Of a DNA stretch of 33,266 nt, positions 1 to 7,535 are shown one piece after another. Location: contig CABMGU010000034.1 of assembly GCA_902385765.1 (NCBI GenBank), positions 1 through 33,266 on the forward strand. Reading direction: 5' to 3'. Every line of letters starts with the position of its first letter. Position 1 is the first letter of the stretch. The notes under the pieces were generated by a model. It was not told the origin of the DNA and did no database searches. It was given only the letters and a program-made list of their open reading frames with translations. Source of the stretch: an uncultured archaeon (GTDB taxonomy: Archaea > Nanobdellota > Nanobdellia > Woesearchaeales > ARS49). The position numbers and the translations under genes were made by a program.

Positions 1-428
1 CCGACACCGCCAAAGCCAGTGGTAAACGTGCCTAGAGACGAACGGTAACCTGTTTCCTGGTCGACAAGCCACACTTCATACTGAATATTATTCTCATAAG
101 AAGGAGGCAAATCTTTAGTTACAACGTTAACAGTAGCACTTGGAAAACCATACCAGTCAGTAGTACTGAAAATCTGCGCAGTGGCACGAGGGTACATAGG
201 AGCATAACCGCCCCTGCCAACACCCTTGTACTGTGTAACCTGCACAGGACTAAGGTAAACAATCATATCAATACGACCGTAATTAACACGAGGATCGTAA
301 TTAGCCACGCGCTCAACACCATAACGCTGAGGAAAATTAAAAGCAGTCTTATAACTCGTCTCAGGAACCATGGCAAGAGCAGGCAAGCTAACCAAAATAA
401 TCAGCAGTGCAATAATCAACTGTTTCAT
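1..428 (-). CDS. Secreted protein with RskA-C-like domain (3' end outside window)
   Basis: The reading frame starts at ATG 428 and is still open at base 1, so at least 142 residues are visible. It begins MKQLIIALLIILVSLPALA, a clear signal peptide, so the product should be exported. Residues near the end (YEVWLVDQETGYRSSLGTF) match the YELWLI...SLG core seen in the C-terminal domain of anti-sigma-K factors (RskA) and in many uncharacterised secreted archaeal proteins. The same motif occurs in the gene just upstream, so the two are probably paralogues or partners. The start overlaps the upstream stop as ATGA (428-425), which indicates translational coupling. No sigma-factor role is implied, since archaea lack sigma factors; the domain match is by eye. 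Confidence 0.8.
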   Translation of the reverse strand, partial: MKQLIIALLIILVSLPALAMVPETSYKTAFNFPQRYGVERVANYDPRVNYGRIDMIVYLSPVQVTQYKGVGRGGYAPMYPRATAQIFSTTDWYGFPSATVNVVTKDLPPSYENNIQYEVWLVDQETGYRSSLGTFTTGFGGV

Positions 429-1225
429 CTTAACCTCTGATTAAAGTCTGAACCTGAAGGATTCAAAGTATCCCTAATCTGGCCGAAGTAACCCCACAGG
501 ATAATATCACTAGGACGGGGATCTGAATCAGGGAACGGCTCTTTTGTAATCATAACAGCATCAAACTGGTCAGCCCTGCGCCTCATCTCAAAAATAAGCT
601 GTCCTGTGTGATCGATACCAACCTTCATCAAGCCAACACTCAAAGGATATTCCCTCTCGCTGTTAAACAGCCAAACCTCGTAAACCTCAGTCTCGTCCAA
701 AGGAGGCAAATTATTCGCCTGCACAAAGACCTGAGTACTTGGCAAAGCCTTAGTCAAACCAGCACCATACTCGTCGCCCAAACTGACAAGCCTGGCAGCG
801 CCTTTAGCCATAACATCATTAGGACCAATAACCTGCTGAAGAGCACCATACGGCAACATATCAGCACTAACATCAATAATCGGATAACCACGCATATTCG
901 GGTCCCAGTTGCTGATAGCACTAGGGTCGCGACCCCTTGGAATAAATGCGTTAACATCAAGATTGAAAACACTTGAAAATGCAGATTTCGCTCCAGTCTT
1001 GGTCAAACGGTCAGTAGGGCCCTTTGTCCCGAAATTACTGAAATCCCTCTGATAATCGCTACCAAAATAACGGTCACGGGAATACGGGTCAAACACTCGC
1101 CTATCCCTTGCAATCTGACCAGAATAACTGTCAATATTAGTATCATAAACCCACCAAGTAGGCAAAGCAAACGCTGCGCACGCTAAAACCAGCACAATAA
1201 GAATTGAAATTGCAAGCTTGCTCAC
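425..1225 (-). CDS. Membrane-anchored or secreted protein with RskA-C-like domain
   Basis: I chose GTG 1225 as the start (266 residues). The GTG three codons further upstream (1234) lies inside the Shine-Dalgarno sequence AGAGGTG, which is correctly spaced from 1225. The N-terminus (SKLAISILIVLVLACAAFA) is a signal peptide or anchor. The middle is rich in Arg, Asp and Tyr and unrecognised. The last ~110 residues resemble the RskA C-terminal beta domain: AARLVSLGDEYG, NNLPPLDETEVYEVWLFN, LSVGLMKVG, and AVMITKEPFPDSDPRPSDI, which parallels the TvEpxGGsxxPTg segment of that family. It forms an operon with the downstream paralogue through an ATGA overlap. Likely an extracytoplasmic structural or binding protein; function unknown. 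Confidence 0.78.
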   Translation of the reverse strand: MSKLAISILIVLVLACAAFALPTWWVYDTNIDSYSGQIARDRRVFDPYSRDRYFGSDYQRDFSNFGTKGPTDRLTKTGAKSAFSSVFNLDVNAFIPRGRDPSAISNWDPNMRGYPIIDVSADMLPYGALQQVIGPNDVMAKGAARLVSLGDEYGAGLTKALPSTQVFVQANNLPPLDETEVYEVWLFNSEREYPLSVGLMKVGIDHTGQLIFEMRRRADQFDAVMITKEPFPDSDPRPSDIILWGYFGQIRDTLNPSGSDFNQRLR

Positions 1226-1264
1226 TATATACACCTCTTTCTTAACGGATATAGAAATATAGTG

Positions 1265-1272
1265 TATATAAA
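1265..1272 (-). promoter_or_regulatory. TATA box for the RskA-C-like gene pair
   Basis: On the minus strand this reads TTTATATA, about 40 bases before GTG 1225. Transcription should begin near 1240, leaving a short leader that carries the GAGGTG ribosome binding site. Confidence 0.65.
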
Positions 1273-1285
1273 TGTTGTGATGATG

Positions 1286-1630
1286 TTAATTAGAATAAGA
1301 GGGCAGGGCAATATGATTGGCGCACGTTTTAGTTTTAGGAGAAACTTCTCGCACCCTACCTCTATAAATTTCCCAGCCTTCAATATCTCCACGAAGTTGA
1401 GCATCCCAGCAAGCCGTTTCTATTCTTTCACAAGCAACATCAACAGCTTCTTCAAACGAAGATGCCCTAATCGTAAAATGCCTATCAAATTCGCTCGTTT
1501 TATCGACCCTATATTCCACATAAGGCACCACAAGATCATATGGACGTCGCGGACCTGTGGCTATTTCTTTTCCATTTTCCTTTATCCTCGCTATTAGTTC
1601 CTTTAGACCTGGCGAAAGTTGGGCTTTCAT
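1286..1630 (-). CDS. Hypothetical protein, 114 aa
   Basis: Starts MKAQLSPGLKELIARIKENG. I do not recognise it. It is a soluble alpha/beta protein with no signal peptide, and a charged segment (SSFEEAVDVACERIETACWDAQ) likely forms a helix. The TATA box TATTTAAATA lies 21-30 bases before ATG 1630, so the message is probably leaderless. Its coding strand is A-rich even though it lies on the minus strand. Other minus-strand genes here have T/G-rich coding strands, so this gene is compositionally foreign or recently inverted. It is divergent from the GGDEF operon and may have arrived with it. Confidence 0.6.
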   Translation of the reverse strand: MKAQLSPGLKELIARIKENGKEIATGPRRPYDLVVPYVEYRVDKTSEFDRHFTIRASSFEEAVDVACERIETACWDAQLRGDIEGWEIYRGRVREVSPKTKTCANHIALPSYSN

Positions 1631-1650
1631 AATGGTAGTAAAGCATCCAG

Positions 1651-1684
1651 TATTTAAATAACTTATGCGAAAGGTTTATAAATA
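1651..1684. promoter_or_regulatory. Divergent promoter pair
   Basis: TATTTAAATA at 1651-1660, a perfect palindrome, serves the minus gene starting at 1630. TTTATAAATA at 1675-1684 serves the plus gene starting at 1707. Both lie 20-32 bases from their start codons, implying leaderless or nearly leaderless transcripts. Confidence 0.65.
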
Positions 1685-1706
1685 GTCATTACTTAAGAGT
1701 GGTAAA

Positions 1707-2519
1707 ATGGGAGACATTTTAAGCAGAAAACCGGCTGAAATGAACGTATTCGAGCTTTTACAAGCTGAAAGAAACCTAATTTACCATATCCAAACAGCAA
1801 CAGGAAAAGATGAGTTAATGCCATTAGTCCATGAGCACAGAGCAATAATTCGACGAATAACTGATTATGCCATTCGAGATTCATTAACTCACTTACTCAA
1901 TCGCAATGGCTATGCCGCACTTGTACAAGGACTCGTCGATAAAGGATTAAAAACAAACCAAGATTTCGTCCACCTGATTTTTGACGTAGACAATTTTAGA
2001 AAAATTAATACGAAATACGGACATGATGCTGGTGACGCGATTCTAAGAAACCTCGCAAGAACAATTGAAAATTCTCTGACTATGCCCTCTTATCACGGAA
2101 GTTATGCCGCAATCCTAAGAAATGAAAATCCCATAAGGCTGGGCGGAGAGGAAATTGTCGTCCTTTTACCCGCGCATTCAACATGCCAAGGCAGAAATCG
2201 CGCAGAAGAATTACGCAAGAAAATTGCATCAGACTCGCAAAAAGAAGAGCAGTTACCATCAATAGCAGTGAGCGGAGGGGTGGCCTCACTGGATACCATC
2301 TTAAGAGCCTATAATTCCGCTGACCGCGTCCCAGACACAAAAGAGATTGCCAAAGCGATATATGTCTTCTCAGATTACGCTCTCTATTTCGCCAAAGAGC
2401 ACGGAAAAGATCGGGTTGTAACATTCGAGGAGGCATTACAAGAACCAATTACCCGACGTTCAAAAAGAAGACTAAGAGATTTGACAGAAATAGCACAAAG
2501 ATATAAGGATACTCTATGA
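1707..2519 (+). CDS. GGDEF-domain protein (putative diguanylate cyclase)
   Basis: This 270-residue cytoplasmic protein has a helical N-terminus (1-55) followed by one GGDEF domain. Visible landmarks are DSLTHLLNRNG (58-68), the metal-binding segment FDVDNFRKINTKYGHDAGD (92-110), the active-site signature RLGGEEI (144-150, a GGEEI variant of GGDEF) and YFAKEHGKDRV near the end. No RxxD inhibitory site is visible just before the signature and no EAL or HD-GYP domain is present. Intact domains of this class make cyclic di-GMP from GTP; activity here is inferred. There is no transmembrane segment, so any input must be cytosolic. Its base composition is less A-skewed than the next gene, consistent with transfer from bacteria. 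The stop overlaps the next start (ATGA). Confidence 0.88.
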   Translation: MGDILSRKPAEMNVFELLQAERNLIYHIQTATGKDELMPLVHEHRAIIRRITDYAIRDSLTHLLNRNGYAALVQGLVDKGLKTNQDFVHLIFDVDNFRKINTKYGHDAGDAILRNLARTIENSLTMPSYHGSYAAILRNENPIRLGGEEIVVLLPAHSTCQGRNRAEELRKKIASDSQKEEQLPSIAVSGGVASLDTILRAYNSADRVPDTKEIAKAIYVFSDYALYFAKEHGKDRVVTFEEALQEPITRRSKRRLRDLTEIAQRYKDTL

Positions 2520-3481
2520 CACAACTTTTAATTCAAAGAATGAAGTACCCGACAGGACTCTATCCTGCAGCGCCTGTCCAGAAAACAGGATACCACAGAG
2601 TCTGGATAAGAGACAATATTTACACACTGTTCGGGCTGGAGACCAAAGGGTACAAAACTTCTGTAAAAACAATACACGCAATTCTTGACATACTCAAAAA
2701 ACACGAATACAAAATAGACTGGATGATAAAACAGCCCACAAAAGACGCACACAGATACATACACCCAAGATACGAAAAAGACGGAAGCGAAGTAGCAGGA
2801 GAATGGGGAAACAAGCAAAACGACGCAATAGGCGCATTACTCTGGAAAATAGGAGATTTGGACAAAAAAGGAAAATATGAATGGCGCGAAGGAGACAAAG
2901 AAATAGTGCAAAAACTAGTCAATTACTTGGGAGCAATAGAATACTGGCACGACGCAGACAACGGAATGTGGGAAAACAACGAGGAAGTGCACGCAAGCTC
3001 AATAGGAGCCTGCCTCGCAGGATTACTTGCAGTAGACCACATTGTTCACGTACCATTGCACCTGATAGCACACGGAGAATATGCACTAAGAAAAATACTG
3101 CCGAGAGAGAGCATAACAAAGCACATAGATTTGGCATTACTATCATTGATATGGCCTTACAAGATTGTGACAGTAAAAGAAAGAGACGAGATTTTGAAAA
3201 ACGTTGAAGCAGAACTTGTCAGAGAAAAAGGAGCCATAAGATACTTTGGAGACGAGTATTATAATAATGGAAAAGAAGCAGAATGGCCACTCGGACACTT
3301 GTGGCTCGCAATAATTTACAAACAGCTCGGCAAGACAAACAAATACAAGTTCTATCTCGATAAAGCAAAGAACGCAATGACAGAGGAAGGAATGCCGGAA
3401 TTGTATTACGGAGAAACTTCCGAACACAACGAGAACACACCATTAGCGTGGGCGGAAAGCTTGATGAGGGCGGCGCTATGA
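2516..3481 (+). CDS. GH15/phosphorylase-kinase-alpha-like (alpha/alpha)6 protein
   Basis: This 321-residue protein matches the small GH15-type barrel found in glucoamylases and the phosphorylase kinase alpha subunit. Motifs in order: YHRVWIRDNIYTLFGLE (26-42), EWGNKQNDAIGALLW (96-110), the acid-containing WENNEEVHASSIG (152-164), EWPLGHLWLAIIYKQLG, and a C-terminal EHNENTPLAWAESL. Paired glutamates in the WENNEEVH and EHNEN segments fit the general acid and base positions. No signal peptide is present, so it acts in the cytosol, perhaps on glycogen or another alpha-glucan. It is much shorter than classical glucoamylases because it lacks the N-terminal beta domain. Start ATG 2516 overlaps the GGDEF stop. 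Catalytic activity is plausible but not certain; it could be a glycan-binding regulator. Confidence 0.78.
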   Translation: MTQLLIQRMKYPTGLYPAAPVQKTGYHRVWIRDNIYTLFGLETKGYKTSVKTIHAILDILKKHEYKIDWMIKQPTKDAHRYIHPRYEKDGSEVAGEWGNKQNDAIGALLWKIGDLDKKGKYEWREGDKEIVQKLVNYLGAIEYWHDADNGMWENNEEVHASSIGACLAGLLAVDHIVHVPLHLIAHGEYALRKILPRESITKHIDLALLSLIWPYKIVTVKERDEILKNVEAELVREKGAIRYFGDEYYNNGKEAEWPLGHLWLAIIYKQLGKTNKYKFYLDKAKNAMTEEGMPELYYGETSEHNENTPLAWAESLMRAAL

Positions 3482-3924
3482 CACTATTCTACCACGGCAC
3501 ACCAGCAGGACGCGCAATAAAGATAGCAAGAGACGGGGCAATACTTTCGCCGTGGGAACAGGAAATAATATTCCTGAGACAGCTAAAAGAAAAAAACCCA
3601 AACAGCTATAAAAAAATCACAAACAAAAACAATGGAATGGACGAAGAAGAAACCGCATTAGAACTTGCAAAAATAGGATATGCTGCACGAGAAACAGAAG
3701 AAAGAATAAAATGCGTTTCACTCACATCAGACAAGTCCTGGCTCATCGCACCACACTATGAAATCATACTCGGAATAGAACTGGAACACCCGCCACAAGA
3801 TGGCGCATTATTCGTGCCACGAAAAGTGCCATTAGACACTCTCACAGAAGTGCACTATAAAACGCGAGAGCAAGAAATCAGGACAGCATTCGCAAAATAC
3901 AAACCAAAATTCATAAAATTCTAA
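3478..3924 (+). CDS. YHGT-motif protein, possible ADP-ribosyltransferase fold
   Basis: I place the start at ATG 3478, which overlaps the preceding stop as ATGA, rather than at an in-frame GTG 30 bases upstream. The 148-residue product begins MTLFYHGTPAGRAIKIARDGAILSP. A YHGT motif, then a helix, then I..dG, followed by a strand such as CVSLTSDKSWLIA, is the usual opening of small ADP-ribosyltransferase-fold proteins (KptA/DarT-like and related families). The late acidic residue needed for catalysis cannot be assigned with confidence. It ends convergently with the next gene: CTAA at 3921-3924 carries both stop codons. It is third in the GGDEF operon, so a nucleotide-linked or conflict role is possible but speculative. 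Confidence 0.7.
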   Translation: MTLFYHGTPAGRAIKIARDGAILSPWEQEIIFLRQLKEKNPNSYKKITNKNNGMDEEETALELAKIGYAARETEERIKCVSLTSDKSWLIAPHYEIILGIELEHPPQDGALFVPRKVPLDTLTEVHYKTREQEIRTAFAKYKPKFIKF

Positions 3925-4499
3925 GCAAGAACAGCATTACACTTTCCTTCCTTGCAAACACAACTGCCACCGCAATCCAAAGTACCACCACGACATTCCA
4001 TCGTGCACATAACATCAGCACAATTAGGAGCTTGAGATTTAGGAACACAAGCAGTCGCGTGACAGCATTCTGCAGCAACACAATCACCATCTGTTGAACA
4101 TTCAACACCAGGGCACGGAGCAAACTCGCAATTAGGACCAGACCTCCCAACAGCACTGCCATCAGGACACAACTTTGCTTCCATAGTGCAGGCAACCGGC
4201 TTATTCCAGTTCTCACGAGGCACAGTTTTGCAAACATTACTCACACACTTGGTCTCCAGATGACCTGCAATGCCGGTGCAGAAATCAGGACAGCTCTTGG
4301 AAAAATCAACATACTGGGAAGCATACAATTTGTTTCCAACAAAACAATTATTCGTATTTTTATCAATACCGCCGCAAGTGCAGTCAGCATCAGAATTACA
4401 CAAAGAAGGATTATCCATCATAGGATGAACTGTCTTAGGAGGCACAACTGCACAAGCAGTCAAAACAAAAAATAAAAACAAAAAATCAACCGATTTCAT
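3921..4499 (-). CDS. Cysteine-rich secreted lipoprotein
   Basis: This 192-residue protein starts MKSVDFLFLFFVLTACAVV. The lipobox LTAC predicts lipid attachment and display on the outer face of the membrane. The mature part holds more than 20 cysteines in small disulfide-type modules: SLCNSDADCTCGG, CPDFCTG, KLCPDGSAVGRSGPNCEFAPCP, CSTDGDCVAAECCHATAC, and CGGSCVCKEGKC. The DGSxVGRxGPNCEFAPCP module recurs in secreted proteins of uncultured microbes and resembles small toxin or EGF-like knots. It overlaps the upstream SIMPL gene by 14 bases and so probably shares its transcript. The function is unknown; binding or protection at the cell surface is the likely role. Confidence 0.8.
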   Translation of the reverse strand: MKSVDFLFLFFVLTACAVVPPKTVHPMMDNPSLCNSDADCTCGGIDKNTNNCFVGNKLYASQYVDFSKSCPDFCTGIAGHLETKCVSNVCKTVPRENWNKPVACTMEAKLCPDGSAVGRSGPNCEFAPCPGVECSTDGDCVAAECCHATACVPKSQAPNCADVMCTMECRGGTLDCGGSCVCKEGKCNAVLA

Positions 4500-5220
4500 A
4501 ACTCACGCTCACCTGAGCAGAAACGTGGACGCTCGCAGGCGAAACATCTGTTGACGGAACACCGCCAGCCATCTCAGACTTCATAGCCATCATATCATAC
4601 CTGGCAACAGGAGCAACAAAATAACTGCTTTCCTGCAGGCTGAGCACCTTGCCCAAACGCACGCCAGCGCCATTAGCCAAAGCATCTGCCTTTTCGCGGG
4701 CATTCTTTGTAGCCTTTGTCAAAGCCTCTGTCTTCACTTCCTTCTGCTTATCATCAGACAACTCAAAACTAATGCTTTCAACATTATTAGCACCAGCCTG
4801 AACACCAACATCAAGCAAAGGACCAACCTTCGGCAAATCCTTAGTAGTCACCACAAAAGCATTGCTCGTCCTGTAACCCTTCTCAATCATCTTGTTATAC
4901 TGAGGATCCCATTCCTGAACCTTCTCAATGCGATAATCCGTGGTTTCAATCTCGCTCTCGCGAACGCCAGCATTAATCAAAGCAGACTTAACACTGGCGC
5001 CAATCTCACGATTACGCAATTGGGAATCCTGAGCAGTAGGACTCAAAGTCTCAATCCTGAAACGAACCTTAGCCAAATCAGGAGCAACATCAAACTCACT
5101 TGAGCCCTGAACAGAGATAGCGTTCGTAGGCTGAACTCCAGGCTGTTCCATAACAACCCTTGTCTCACACGCTGTTAAAGCTATCAACAAAATTGCCAAT
5201 AAAATCATTGTTTTCTTCAT
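4486..5220 (-). CDS. SIMPL (DUF541) domain lipoprotein
   Basis: This 244-residue protein has a lipoprotein signal (MKKTMILLAILLIALTAC) followed by one SIMPL/DUF541 domain. Typical features are ISVQGSSEFDVAPDLAKVRF near the start of the domain, VKSALINAGVRESEIETTDYRI, and NAREKADALANGAGVRLGKV near its end, with a final beta strand HVSAQVSVSYEIG. Bacterial members such as YggE are periplasmic and linked to oxidative stress, but no reaction is known. The TATA box at 5253-5262 and the ribosome binding site GGTGATG give it its own promoter. The cysteine-rich lipoprotein follows with a 14-base overlap, so the two are probably exported together. Confidence 0.88.
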   Translation of the reverse strand: MKKTMILLAILLIALTACETRVVMEQPGVQPTNAISVQGSSEFDVAPDLAKVRFRIETLSPTAQDSQLRNREIGASVKSALINAGVRESEIETTDYRIEKVQEWDPQYNKMIEKGYRTSNAFVVTTKDLPKVGPLLDVGVQAGANNVESISFELSDDKQKEVKTEALTKATKNAREKADALANGAGVRLGKVLSLQESSYFVAPVARYDMMAMKSEMAGGVPSTDVSPASVHVSAQVSVSYEIG

Positions 5221-5252
5221 TTTACATCACCATCTTTACGGTAAATCACCCA

Positions 5253-5262
5253 TTTATATATA
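5253..5262 (-). promoter_or_regulatory. TATA box for the SIMPL operon
   Basis: TATATATAAA on the minus strand, 33-42 bases before ATG 5220 and just after the stop of the upstream ArsR-type gene. The short leader contains GGTGATG. Confidence 0.6.
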
Positions 5263-5264
5263 CC

Positions 5265-5819
5265 CTATCTTTTGATAAGGCTTTTGCCTAACATCCTATT
5301 ATATTGATAGGACTTGACTAGTAAATATATCAGTACAAAAGCAAATATGATGGCAGCAATGCCAAAAACATAAGGCCAATAGTTAACAGGCGATGGAGCA
5401 GTTCCTGCAAGAGTTTGAACCATATCTGTCGCAGGAGCAGGCGCGCGCAACATCGCCTTCTCAGCAGCAAAAGTGCCAACCTTTCCAACCTGACTGCTCA
5501 AAGAAGTATAAAATCCGCCAACAACGCTCAAGCAGAACAAACCAAGCACAATAAAAATCTTCAACTCCTCAGGATGCAAAACACCATGACCTTTCTTAGT
5601 TAAAGAATAGTATTTCCATTTGCGACCTTCATCATTACGCTCAACCAAGCCGGCTTTTTCCAAAGCAGACAAATGCTCCTTAACAGTCGGAACAGAAAAA
5701 CCAAGAATTTCAGCCATCTCGCTCTGCATATAACGCCTGCCGCCAAGAAGCTTAAGAACATCAACTCTAGTACTGCTAGCCAAAGCTTTGAAAGTCTCCT
5801 TGTCAAGACGGATATCCAT
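5265..5819 (-). CDS. ArsR-type winged-helix protein with C-terminal membrane segments
   Basis: I chose ATG 5819 (MDIRLDKETFKALASSTR, 184 residues). A longer frame would need a TTG at 5870, and a TATA-like sequence lies 21-30 bases before 5819. Residues 1-75 form an ArsR-type helix-turn-helix: RVDVLKLLGGRRYMQSEMAE, FSVPTVKEHLSALEKAGLV, and the wing RKWKYYSLTKKG. Two membrane helices follow (IFIVLGLFCLSVVGGFY and YVFGIAAIIFAFVLIYLLV) around a ~45-residue outer segment. DNA-binding archaeal proteins with this layout are thought to be membrane-tethered regulators. It lies between debranching enzyme and the SIMPL genes but has its own promoter. The signal sensed is unknown. Confidence 0.82.
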   Translation of the reverse strand: MDIRLDKETFKALASSTRVDVLKLLGGRRYMQSEMAEILGFSVPTVKEHLSALEKAGLVERNDEGRKWKYYSLTKKGHGVLHPEELKIFIVLGLFCLSVVGGFYTSLSSQVGKVGTFAAEKAMLRAPAPATDMVQTLAGTAPSPVNYWPYVFGIAAIIFAFVLIYLLVKSYQYNRMLGKSLIKR

Positions 5820-5839
5820 ACGACAGAATATAGATGAAT

Positions 5840-5849
5840 TATTTATTAA
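5840..5849 (-). promoter_or_regulatory. TATA-like box for the ArsR-type gene
   Basis: TTAATAAATA on the minus strand, 21-30 bases before ATG 5819, which supports that start and a leaderless message. Confidence 0.5.
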
Positions 5850-5870
5850 GATTATGATTTTGAAAGGCAA

Positions 5871-7535
5871 CTACCTAAACAATTCCTCAATCAACTCAAT
5901 ATACATCGCAGAACTCCAAGCCTGAACAAGACAACCCTCAGACAATAATTTCGAAGCGCTGCTAAGCTCGGCATGATGACCGATAACGCCCTCTTCCAGA
6001 ATCTCCCGAGTGCTGGCTTTCAAAATATGCTGAATGTAATTCTTATACTTCTTCTTGTCAAAAGCAAACAAGACAACACCTGCAAGATTGTTAATCCAGA
6101 ACCAGCTATCGCCGGAATGATAACTCTTGGAATTCTCACCAGTGTGATTCTTAACAAAAGAAGAATGGCTTTTGTCAACCGTTGACAAGCCGCCCCAATC
6201 AAGCCACAGCTTAGGCAGAACAAAATCAAAACAAGCAATCCAGTCCTTCTTCGACAACAATTCAGGATAAGCATAAGCAGCAATGAAAACATTCGGACGA
6301 ACAGTCTGGTCACCAGCACCATCAGAAAGATGTTTGCCATTCCAGAAAGCCTTCTTAACATTATCCTTAAGGGTCTGCTCAAGAGGAACTTCTTTGCCAA
6401 GCAAACGAGACAAACGGCAGGCAGACAAAATCAAACACTGCACCTCAATCCTCGCACCAGAACGGTCAATGCTGTCCATCCAGGTCTCCTTAGCGCCATT
6501 AATCACAAGACCATCCTGCAAATTACTCTCAACACGCTGCAGGAAAGCAGAAAGCTTTTCCAGCAAATACTCCTTCTCCTTCCTGGACATCTCAGGAAGA
6601 TAATCCTCAAAACGCAAAAACAGCCAGCAATCAGCAACATTCTCGCCCAAAGCTCCAGGCAGTTTGCAATTATTCAGCTTGTCAAGCCAATCAAACAAAA
6701 CAGCCTTTGCAAGACTTTCCTGCCCGGAATGCAATAATGCTTTCACGCAAACAAGCTCATCACGCGCCCAGCGCTGATGGAACCAGGGCAAGCCAGCATA
6801 CAAGCCATTATTCGAATGCAGGCAGACAAGAGAATACTGAGCGCACTCATACGCAGAACGGAAATCACTATTCTTAACATGACCAGCAGAAATGCTGTTT
6901 GAGGCAAACTTTTCAGCCTCCTTGGCAAGCATCTGCCTGTTTTTCCAGGAAGACTTCGCAAGCTTCAAAGCATCATCCTTTGACTTGGAAAAAGCAACAA
7001 CAAAACTGCCGGAAGCACGGCAACCGCGCAAAACCCATCTGGAAAAAGGAGGGCTATTGCGCAATTCATCAAAAGAATAAGTCTGCTGCTCCCACTTGTC
7101 AATCTTCTCAAAATCACAACCATACAAGGCAAGCCAGAAATCATATTCCTCGCCTGAAGTTTCACGGGAATCATTCAACTTCTCAAAATGAACCAGCAAA
7201 GCCTTATCCTCAAAAGAAAACTGATAATTACGACCCCAATCGCGATTATCAAAATTCAGCTTGCAATCAAAAAGAACATCAACTTTTGCAGAACGGGACA
7301 GCTCATAAAAGAAAACAGGCAAACGATGAGCAAACCAAAAAGACTCCTGAACACCATCACGATTGCGGGAAACCTTCCAGAACTCATTCAAAATAGCGCC
7401 AGGAGCGCCCTTCACATCAAAATGAGCAATCGTCTTGAAAACCTTATCATCACCAGAAAAAAACAAGCCCTGATAACGAGACTTAATCCCAAACAAGCCA
7501 AAACTGCCAGAGGCATTAGAGACTAAAAAGCTCAT
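5871..7535 (-). CDS. Glycogen debranching enzyme (amylo-alpha-1,6-glucosidase)
   Basis: This 554-residue cytoplasmic protein has an N-terminal beta-rich domain (about 1-210) and a C-terminal GDE_C (alpha/alpha)6 barrel. Diagnostic motifs are GLPWFHQRWARDEL (248-261), ETWMDSIDRSGARIEVQ (350-366), SDGAGDQTVRPNVF (404-417), GGLSTVD..SYHSGDSWFWI (448-481) and GCLVQAWSSAMYIE near the end. These are the standard blocks of archaeal and bacterial debranching enzymes, which cleave alpha-1,6 branches of glycogen-like polymers. It is somewhat shorter than many homologues. Its ATG overlaps the GalT stop as ATGA, so the two form an operon for storage-polysaccharide and sugar-phosphate metabolism. Confidence 0.9.
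   Translation of the reverse strand: MSFLVSNASGSFGLFGIKSRYQGLFFSGDDKVFKTIAHFDVKGAPGAILNEFWKVSRNRDGVQESFWFAHRLPVFFYELSRSAKVDVLFDCKLNFDNRDWGRNYQFSFEDKALLVHFEKLNDSRETSGEEYDFWLALYGCDFEKIDKWEQQTYSFDELRNSPPFSRWVLRGCRASGSFVVAFSKSKDDALKLAKSSWKNRQMLAKEAEKFASNSISAGHVKNSDFRSAYECAQYSLVCLHSNNGLYAGLPWFHQRWARDELVCVKALLHSGQESLAKAVLFDWLDKLNNCKLPGALGENVADCWLFLRFEDYLPEMSRKEKEYLLEKLSAFLQRVESNLQDGLVINGAKETWMDSIDRSGARIEVQCLILSACRLSRLLGKEVPLEQTLKDNVKKAFWNGKHLSDGAGDQTVRPNVFIAAYAYPELLSKKDWIACFDFVLPKLWLDWGGLSTVDKSHSSFVKNHTGENSKSYHSGDSWFWINNLAGVVLFAFDKKKYKNYIQHILKASTREILEEGVIGHHAELSSASKLLSEGCLVQAWSSAMYIELIEELFR

Noticed and set aside
3448-3477. Upstream GTG start for the YHGT gene
   Set aside because: It lies deep in the preceding gene, while ATG 3478 forms the ATGA overlap typical of this region.
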